Assembly: GCA_950097015.1 (NCBI GenBank)
Contig: CATNEN010000029.1
Coordinates: 4,917,501-4,981,500 of the forward strand
Source: Macrostomum hystrix
Taxonomy: Eukaryota; Platyhelminthes; Macrostomidae
Direction of reading: 5' to 3'
DNA: 64,000 nucleotides
Below the pieces are notes generated by a model. It saw only the letters and a program-made list of their open reading frames with translations, ran no database searches and was not told the DNA's origin. Position 1 is the stretch's first letter; each line of letters opens with the position of its first letter. Of this stretch, positions 56,031-64,000 are shown piece by piece. Both the position numbers and the translations under genes were made by a program.

Positions 56031-57999
56031 TTTTCTACCATCCTGCCTTTCAAAATCGTACCTAACCTCTTATCCTCTACTTCTTAACTGTGTCGCAGAG
56101 ACTTAGTGGGGGGGTATTAAATTCAAGCAATGGAACTTCCTTTTTGAAGACATCATTAGCGCTAGTTTTTCTTACACCAGATTTAATCTCTCGGGAGTTG
56201 CTATGATATATTCAACATGCCTTTTGTCATTTACAAAAACAATATATCTCCGCATGCATATCCATTTCGCAGTTCAAAGTCAACTCAAGACTATACAAAG
56301 ATTTTTAAGACACGCATTGGTCGGAAGGCAAATAGACAATCTCTACTGAACGATAAAAATTAAACAAATGAGACTCAAGTTCTATAAATTTCAAGTCAAA
56401 AGTATATAGACATTCTTTGGAATGGTTTAACACCTGTGCGAGTTTGCAGTTATTAAAAAAACATCACATATAACCCATCCTATACTGACAGTTCCTTTCA
56501 TCATCCTTCTCCTTATCAACTGCGGGGTTCTTTTGTATTTTGAATTGCTTTTCAAGAATCGCATTGTAGACAATGATTGTTGCTACGCTATACGGGCGTA
56601 GGTTCTCTTCTCTTTCTTTTATTATCTAAGAAATAAGTCTACAATACATTATCATTATAGCCTTCTATTATTATGAGTTTGAGAAAGACAAGTCAGGAAG
56701 GAAACATTTATCAACTTTCAACTGTCCATTACAGAGTATAAGGGTCAAAGGTGCATGAGCACTATATATATATATAGCTGCAATAGCTACAGTTGATTTC
56801 AACCAAATTTAAGTTATTTCCGTTTTCATTTCGGAGTTTAAACGTGCTTGTATAGAATCGCCTACATAGGCAGAACGGAGATTGTGCAACAACTTTGAAT
56901 GTCTTAAGATATTCGGGTACTAATTATCGGCCTTTATAAATGATGCCACATGTTAAAACGACCGGATGCAGGACAATTTGGCAACGATGAGTAGGTCCTT
57001 CTCGAGGTGTTCTCAGACTTGCGTTGATGCGTTCACGCATCACTCGCTCACACTGAAATCTCGGCAAAGATATGTTGCCATGCCCTTGCAAAAGGGATTC
57101 TTCTTCCCCTAGAGGCAAAAATCGTTTGGTGCATGGACAATGGTCTTATCGTGTTTTAGAAAGTGGAAGAAATCCCTTCTTTTAGATCCTTGTTCCCAAA
57201 ATGTTCCGCTCACTTTACACAATTCCTGTCCCTAATATTGTTGTTGTTCCAACCGTTATTAATGATTATCCCAAATGCGTCAGAGATATTTCTAATTTCG
57301 AATCAAATATGTGGCGCGCGTGGCAAATTTATTGGGTTGTGGAAAAAATCGATTGTGGGATTAAACAGCGATATAGTGAATGAATCTGGTCAGATGGAAG
57401 GCGAGCAAAGGGGATTTAGGAATTTAGGAGATAAAAAATTGAATTCAGATGATGTGGAGGTTAAAAGTGGGCACACGCGACATGAAAGCGTTGGCGACAG
57501 AATCTCTTGATAGAGTCAATCAAGCACAATTGCCTTGAGCAGTTGAATACATTAACTATGCTCACGGTTTGAAACTAGTGAAAGCAGTGACTGCTGCTGC
57601 TGCTGTTGCTTCTAAATGAGGATCTAAATAAAAATACAATAGGCACGAGGTGCAATTAAACAGAAAAAAACTTTCTTATTTACAGCATCGCGCTAACACC
57701 GATAAAAAACAGTTGAAAATGGCGGTTCCTGGAAGTTTCTGCCCTCATGGATGAAGCAATTTTCTTTTTTAGATTTTATTCTTCGCTGCGCTTTCTCTTT
57801 CAGCAGTAGAAAATTTTGTTACAATTGAACGGGCACGTGGGCTGTCAAAATTGCGCATAAAAAGCCACCCTGAGGACACAAAAAATATATCGAGTGCAAC
57901 GTGTATATGCCGCAATCTTTTTCATTTAGCATTGGCCTTTCAGTATTTGTTGTGTGAAAAATTTAAATAAAATAAAACAAGAAACACGGCTGGAAGGAG
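56031..57999. other. Spacer
   Basis: AT-rich, with a (TA)n run near 56764-56775 and a (CTG)n near 57591-57605. A plus-strand open frame at 57163-57510 has no recognisable domain. Nothing supportable. Confidence 0.45.
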
Positions 58000-58600
58000 A
58001 GATGAAATGGGGGGTAGAAGGAGAGACTGAATGGGGTAGAAGGAGAGACTGAATGGGGTAGAAGGAGAGACTGAATGGGGTAGAAGGAGAGACTGAATGG
58101 GGTAGAAGGAGAGACTGAATGGGGTAGAAGGAGAGACTGAATGGGGTAGAAGGAGAGACTGAATGGGGTAGAAGGAGAGACTGAATGGGGTAGAAGGAGA
58201 GACTGAATGGGGTAGAAGGAGAGACTGAATGGGGTAGAAGGAGAGACTGAATGGGGTAGAAGAAGAGATGGAATAGATGGGGTAGAAGGAGAGACTGAAT
58301 GGGGTAGAAGGAGAGACTGAATGGGGTAGAAGAAGAGATGGAATAGGGTAGAAGGAGAGATGGAATGGGGGTAGAAGGAGAGATGGAATGGGGGTAGAAG
58401 GAGAGACTGAATGGGGTAGAAGGAGAGATGGAATGGGGTAGAAGGAGAGACTGAATGGGGGTAGAAGGAGAGATGGAATGGGGGTAGAAGGAGAGATGGA
58501 ATGGGGGTAGAAGGAGAGATGGAATGGGGGTAGAAGGAGAGATGGAATGGGGTAGAAGGAGAGATGGAATGGGGGGTAGAAGGAGAAACAGTAAGGGATA
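58000..58600. repeat. Purine-rich minisatellite, 22-bp unit x~27
   Basis: Core GAATGGGGTAGAAGGAGAGA plus CT (22-bp period). A GATG subtype with an extra G dominates the right half, and one unit is lengthened near 58262-58290. Confidence 0.94.
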
Positions 58601-59477
58601 GAAAGATAATTTGAAGGGGATGGAAAACGAGATGGAATTGGGGTAGAAAAAATACAGAAGGGGTAGAAGAAAGGCGTAGGTAGTAAGATGAAAGCAAATT
58701 ACACGGCAATATGCTGAACATATCGGTGAATTTTGTTTTACAGAAATTGTTTTGTCTTTAAAATTGCAAGATATTAAAAAATGTCGGTACTGAGTTGCGC
58801 AAATTAAGGCCTTAGCCAGCCAGCAGTTTTGAGTATTAGGACTCAAAGTCTAATAATAACGAGAAAGGGGTTAAAAATGTGAACAAAATTATCCCATATA
58901 ATTGTTGCATCATAGGCAGCGAGGTCAGTTATGGGGTAGAGCGAATTCAGACAATATTGAAGCCACTAGCATGCAGGTAATCAACATTCTCAATACCTGA
59001 TCTCGCACTAAAAATTGATCATGTCATTATGGTGGACGGGCATGTATCTCATTGGGTAATCATGGCTAGCCCTGCATTTCCAAAGTCGCGTGGTTTAAAT
59101 GGGAAAATTATGATTGACATTGCACGAATACTTATAGCATTGTGTGGTGGCCACAGGTGTAATTGTAGCATTCATTGACAAAGATCTTTGAGAACGTCAT
59201 TAACTAGTATCTATATATGAGGGCACCAAATGCAAATCAATAACTATATAGATCAAGCACTAGCCTGTGAAATGGACACACGATTGTCGCAGAGATGCAA
59301 AGCGATGCGTGAATGATGAGTGACATCATTTCCCTTTTTTCTGTCTAAATTTGATCATATTTGTCACTTTCAATGATCTTGTAACTTGAGTAAAGCTATG
59401 TCAGTTGCAATGCCTTAAAAGTATGCTGCCCTTTTATAGATATCATTTTCTTACAGTAAACAGTATTTTATAGTTTA
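58601..59477. other. Spacer
   Basis: No coding or repeat signal beyond random AT-rich sequence. Confidence 0.45.
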
Positions 59478-59670
59478 GCATTCTGCAGTTTCCAGTGTAG
59501 CATTCTGCAGTTTCCAGTGTAGCATTCTGCAGTTTCCAGTGTAGCATTCTGCAGTTTTCCAGTGTAGCATTCTGCAGTTTCCAGTGTAGCATTCTGCAGT
59601 TTCCAGTGTTACATTCTGCAGTTTCCAGTGTAGCATTCTGCAGTTTCCAGTGTAGCGTTCTGCAGTTTCC
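59478..59670. repeat. Minisatellite, 22-bp unit x9
   Basis: Core AGCATTCTGCAGTTTCCAGT (22-bp period), with one 23-base copy (extra T) and two point variants. Confidence 0.95.
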
Positions 59671-60384
59671 AGCATTATGAAATATACGCTCCTAACAAAA
59701 TACTATAAAATTACAATCCAATAGCTATCTCACACTATGCATTGTCCAGACTTCATCAATTCCAGATCGTTGCATATCAAAGCCTCAAAGTCGGCGGCAC
59801 GTGACGGTCGTAAGAAGAACTGGCCACCATTATGAAAATGAATGATCAAACTTGTTCAGAGAGACAATAGAGAAATCTTGAGAAGCAGTTTTTATTAGGT
59901 TTTAACACCAAATAGCCCCTTGCTGTTTTGTTTATATTCCATATAAGAATGGCATTACTGTTTAAAATATTACAATGACCGGGAGTTTTATTACAGATGC
60001 TCGACTCAGGGTGAGACCTGTAATTTTCGGACCCAACTATTTCTCTTCCCTAAAAATTGCGCCCTCATCTGACACTGCGCCGCCCGCGTGCTTGCGAAAA
60101 TTGTGCTGTCCATCAAAATTGCTTCCTACAAGCAGGAGCTTCACGTACTGGACACACCTGCAACTCAACACCGTGCGTACGCCAAACACTCGTCAGCTCG
60201 AATTGCACCGCTTCTGCTTCCTGTTTACGCTAAAAAACAGGGCGGAGACAAGATGAGGCGCGGGATTCTGGGACGAATTATTTACGTGGGTGGCGCCGGG
60301 ACAAAAAAAGACTCACCTTGTGTCACCTGTCTGCCGTGTTGTTGACAGTCAAAGTCAAACTCGAATTCTTAGCCGACAAGGTCG
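59671..60384. other. Spacer with a GC-rich patch
   Basis: 60060-60345 is GC-richer than its surroundings and open in two plus frames (to 60256 and 60345), but no family is recognised. It could be a first exon or promoter of a gene lost among the repeats. Not supportable as a gene. Confidence 0.35.
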
Positions 60385-61578
60385 AAAATGAAACAGCAGT
60401 CGAAATGGAACCACAGTCGAAATGGAACCACAGTCGAAATGGAACCACAGTCGAAATGGAACTACAGTCGAAATGGAACCACAGTCGAAATGGAACCACA
60501 GTCGAAATGGAACTACAGTCGAAATGGAACAGCAGTCGAAATGGAACTTCATTCGAAATGGAACTACAGTCGAAATGGAACTACAGTCGAAATGGAACTA
60601 CAGTAGAAATGGAACTACAGTCGAAATGGAACAGCAGTCGAAATGGAACTACATTCGAAATGGAACTATAGTCGAAATGGAACTACAGTCGAAATGGAAC
60701 TACAGTCGAAATGGAACTACAGTCGAAATGGAACTTTAGTCGAAATGGAACCACAGTCGAAATGGAACCACAGTCGAAATGGAACTTTAGTCGAAATGGA
60801 ACTATAGTCGAAATGGAACTACAGTCGAAATGGAACTACAGTCGAAATGGAACTTTAGTCGAAATGGAACCACAGTCGAAATGGAATCACAGTCGAAATG
60901 GAACCACAGTCGAAATGGAACTACATTCGAAATGGAACTACAGTCGAAATGGAACTACAGTCGAAATGGAACCACAGTCGAAATGGAACCACAGTCGAAA
61001 TGGAACCACAGTCGAAATGGAACAGCAGTCGAAATGGAACTACATTCGAAATGGAACTATAGTCGAAATGGAACTACAGTCGAAATGGAACTACAGTCGA
61101 AATGGAACTACAGTCGAAATGGAACCACAGTCGAAATGGAACTACATTCGAAATGGAACTATAGTCGAAATGGAACTACAGTCGAAATGGAACTACAGTC
61201 GAAATGGAACTACAGTCGAAATGGAACCACAGTCGAAATGGAACCACAGTCGAAATGGAACCACAGTCGAAATGGAACCACAGTCGAAATGGAACCACAG
61301 TCGAAATGGAACTACATTCGAAATGGAACTACAGTCGAAATGGAACTACATTCGAAATGGAACTATAGTCGAAATGGAACTACAGTCGAAATGGAGCAGC
61401 AGTCGAAATGGAACCACAGTCGAAATGGAGCCACAGTCGAAATGGAGCTATAGTCGAAATGGAACTATAGTCGAAATGGAACTACAGTCGAAATGGAACC
61501 ACAGTCGAAATGGAACCACAGTCGAAATGGAACCACAGTCGAAATGGAACCACAGTCGAAATGGAACAGCAGTGGAAA
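60385..61578. repeat. Minisatellite, 17-bp unit (16-17), ~71 copies
   Basis: Unit CAGTCGAAATGGAACCA, with ACTA, ACTT, AGCA and ATTCG variants appearing in repeated order (block duplications). It is open in all three plus frames. Confidence 0.95.
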
Positions 61579-62359
61579 TTAAGCAAGGATTCACTAAGAA
61601 GTGGTGATAAGTGACAAATCCCTTATAAGGCGAAAGACACAAATCAAAATTTGCCACTATGAACTAACCACCTGTTAATTGAACCAGCTCAGTAATGTGT
61701 ATTGAGCAAGAAAACTCCTCTAAAAGTCAGAGAATAAGGCACATTGTAGATCAATCCCCATTTATGAGTGAGTCTGGCAGTAATAATGTCTAGATGGTAT
61801 TTTTCTGATGGTCGCGGCGAGTCTATTGTATAAGACTCACATTATAGTGGGGTCGCGTGCCAGCCTTGATCAACTGGACACTGCCGAATGTCCAGTCACT
61901 GATTGATGATGAATTGAGATTTTCGGGAAGCCCTCTTCAATATTTGGGATCTGTTAATAGTCTTAAAATAAGAGATTTTGACTTCCCCTTTATTTTGACC
62001 GTCTGCTTTGGCCTAGGAAACCGAAAGTAGGGCTAGATATCTATTGCGGTTGTTCATCTTTCACAGATGAGCTAGGAATCACTCACAGGTTTATTTTGTT
62101 ATTATAGAAATTCATCGATAAAAATTTCTCTTATAGATTTGCCTTGGAAACAGTTTTCATTTTAATGAGTTTTCCGCGGCAATAATAAGTGTAAAGATTT
62201 TGATTGACAAGTTGTCAGAAAATTGAAATTCTACTTGACCATTTTCTCGCAGTTTTTTTTCTACTTCACAATGTCAGCTTAATAAACCATGATGGGTTGA
62301 AAAGTATTTGGTTCTAGCTTGACAATACTGGCTCAACTGTGTGTGTATCAGAACGTGTT
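61579..62359. other. Spacer
   Basis: AT-rich, nothing recognised. Confidence 0.45.
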
Positions 62360-62780
62360 TCCAACGACAATCTAACAGTCACAACTTACTGTCTAACAGG
62401 TATTTACCCTTGTGTAACAGGTCCTGTACTGTCTAACATGTCCTTACTGTCTAACAGGTCCTGTACTGTCAAACAGGTCCTTACTTTTTAACAGGTCCTG
62501 TACTGTCTAACAGGTCCTTACTATCTAACAGGTCCTGTACTGTCTAACAGGTCCTGTATTGTCTAACAGGTCCTTACTGTCTAACAGGTCCTTACTGTCT
62601 AACAGGCCAGTATCTTTGTCAAACAGGTCTTAATTCTTGTCTAACATGTACTCATTGTCAAACAGGTATTTATGGCATAATAGGTGCTTATTGTATAACA
62701 AGTCTTTATACTTGACTAACAAGTCTTTATCCTTGTCTAACAGGTCTTTACTATGTAAAGGAAGACTATAAAATCTAACA
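62360..62780. repeat. Degenerate minisatellite, 16-19 bp unit
   Basis: Copies of CTAACAGGTCCTTACTGT and CTAACAGGTCCTGTACTGT, increasingly diverged to the right (TAACAAGTCTTTATC). Each unit contains the proto-splice sequence CAGGT. Confidence 0.85.
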
Positions 62781-63769
62781 GGTGAATTTCATACTCGAAC
62801 AGACAGGCAGCATTTCACCGAATGTAGCAAGGCTTGTTCATCTAAAAAAGAAACCTCAATTCTTTAACTAACAAGAAATAAACGTTATTTTATCAAAGAT
62901 AAGAAAATATTTCGTCGATTAAAAATCTATTTGATACTTCCCCACTATGAGGTTGACAAAAAATGAATCCATATCCTTTGCTTCAAAGAAGACAATATTT
63001 TACTGAGAATTAATTTGCATTTAAACTTGTCTCCATGCTGGGTGGCATTAGATATTCAAGAATTAAACAAGAAATTCGTGCAGGAATCAAAAGAAAGCTA
63101 CAGATACACAGACTCATTGTTCCCTCAGTCCATTCATTTCTTCTTTTGTCAAGAAGATCTTGCAGAAGAATGAAGAAATTTATTAACTGGAGAGATGAGA
63201 CGGATGGCAACTGCATTTTAGGGTTTTTTTTGGGAAAATCTATTTTAACAAAAAATGGTTGACATGGCTTCTCAGGCTCATTGAATTTTTCAATATTCAA
63301 ATTGATTTCACTGGGGGTGGGTGTCCTTCGTGCGGCCTATTCATCATTTTCTTTGCAAAGATTTTTAATTCTTTAGCGGGTCTTCGTAACGAATATTTTG
63401 GCTGCTAATATAAAAATCAAATTTATCTTCAGTTGGATGCACGAACTGGAGAGCTGCAACACAGAAACTCTTTTGATTATCATTCGACTTTCCTTCATAT
63501 TTTGAATTATTGAATCACAAAATGCATCTGATTAAATATAGATTTTTTGCAAATGAAGAGCAATAAACTCAGTAGAATGGTCTTCAAACTTTACTAATCT
63601 CGATAAGTCCATGAAACTGAAGCTTAAAAGACTTGACAATCTGTATCGTGTCACACGATATGAAGTAAAACGCTGAACTTAAACATACAAGAAATCTATG
63701 AATTATTAGCAAGCTGAAGTTTTGCAAAAGACATGAAAAAAGCAGCAAAAGCTTCACAAAAAACCATGA
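62781..63769. other. Spacer
   Basis: AT-rich; the short open frames in both strands (for example 63010-63300) have no recognised family. Confidence 0.45.
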
Positions 63770-64000
63770 GGCTCCACACCTCAAGTTTCACAAAACACCT
63801 GAGGCTTCTCACCTGAAGTTTCACAAAAGCCCTGAGGGTTCTCACCTGAAGTTTCACAAAAGCCCTGAGGCTTCTCACCTGAAGTTTCACAAAAGCCCTG
63901 AGGCTTCTCACCTGAAGTTTCACAAAACCCCTGAGGCTTCTCACCTGAAGTTTCACAAAACCCCTGCGGCTTCTCACCTGAAGTTTCACAAAACCCCTGA
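63770..64000. repeat. Minisatellite, ~31-bp unit, running off the window
   Basis: About seven copies with core TTCTCACCTGAAGTTTCACA and AAANCCCTGAGGC. The array is still perfect at the last base of the window, so its end is not seen. Confidence 0.92.

Noticed and set aside
57926-58846. 306-codon minus-strand frame
   Set aside because: Translation of the 22-bp minisatellite at 58000-58600 plus flanks.
60318-61607. Overlapping plus-strand frames with SKWN/RNGT repeats in three frames
   Set aside because: All three frames are open because the 17-bp unit has no stops; no flanking coding sequence.

Overview
This window is animal nuclear DNA. Its protein genes are split into short exons by GT-AG introns. 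They encode a solute carrier, a radial-spoke protein of motile cilia, a secreted C-type lectin and two glial-cells-missing (gcm) transcription factors. There is also a nearly intact Ty3/gypsy LTR retrotransposon and at least seven copies of one tRNA-derived SINE family. By hand tally about 19 kb (roughly 30%) is tandem repeat, in some 30 separate arrays of unrelated sequence. A tandem-repeat-rich flatworm such as Macrostomum is my best guess, but no species-diagnostic sequence was identified.

Layout. 1-3.7 kb: no gene seen, ending in a minisatellite. 3.7-7.6 kb (minus): a four-exon SLC17A9-like vesicular transporter (VNUT family). 7.6-10.6 kb: two SINEs and AT-rich spacer. 10.6-19.4 kb (plus): a 12- or 13-exon RSPH10B-like gene with MORN repeats, alanine/glycine-rich C-terminal exons, and introns full of SINEs and minisatellites. 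19.8-22.8 kb: a 41-bp satellite with an 818-bp higher-order period. 23.5-25.2 kb (plus): a three-exon secreted C-type lectin followed by about 48 copies of a 13-mer. 25.8-34.0 kb: spacer and two long arrays. 34.1-38.5 kb (plus) and 48.6-46.6 kb (minus): two gcm genes, tail to tail, with the same intron positions and nearly identical exon 2. 50.4-55.0 kb: the retrotransposon, with two identical 155-bp LTRs, sitting inside a CCACCACTCT-type array. 56-64 kb: only spacer and further minisatellites.

Main observations. (1) Many arrays sit in introns against splice sites. In two genes the repeat unit itself carries the authentic 5' splice site, giving 13-14 tandem copies of a donor. (2) Seven arrays of unrelated sequence share a 22-bp unit. 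(3) Four close matches to the GCM binding site lie within about 520 bp upstream of the minus-strand gcm start, and an exact one lies about 250 bp upstream of the plus-strand gcm start, suggesting auto- or cross-regulation. (4) Each gcm gene has an apparent frame break: a one-base insertion in the DNA-binding domain of the minus copy, and a shift near the C-terminus of the plus copy.

The genes have no evident common pathway. Exon boundaries were chosen by GT/AG consensus, phase agreement and protein-family similarity, without transcript data.
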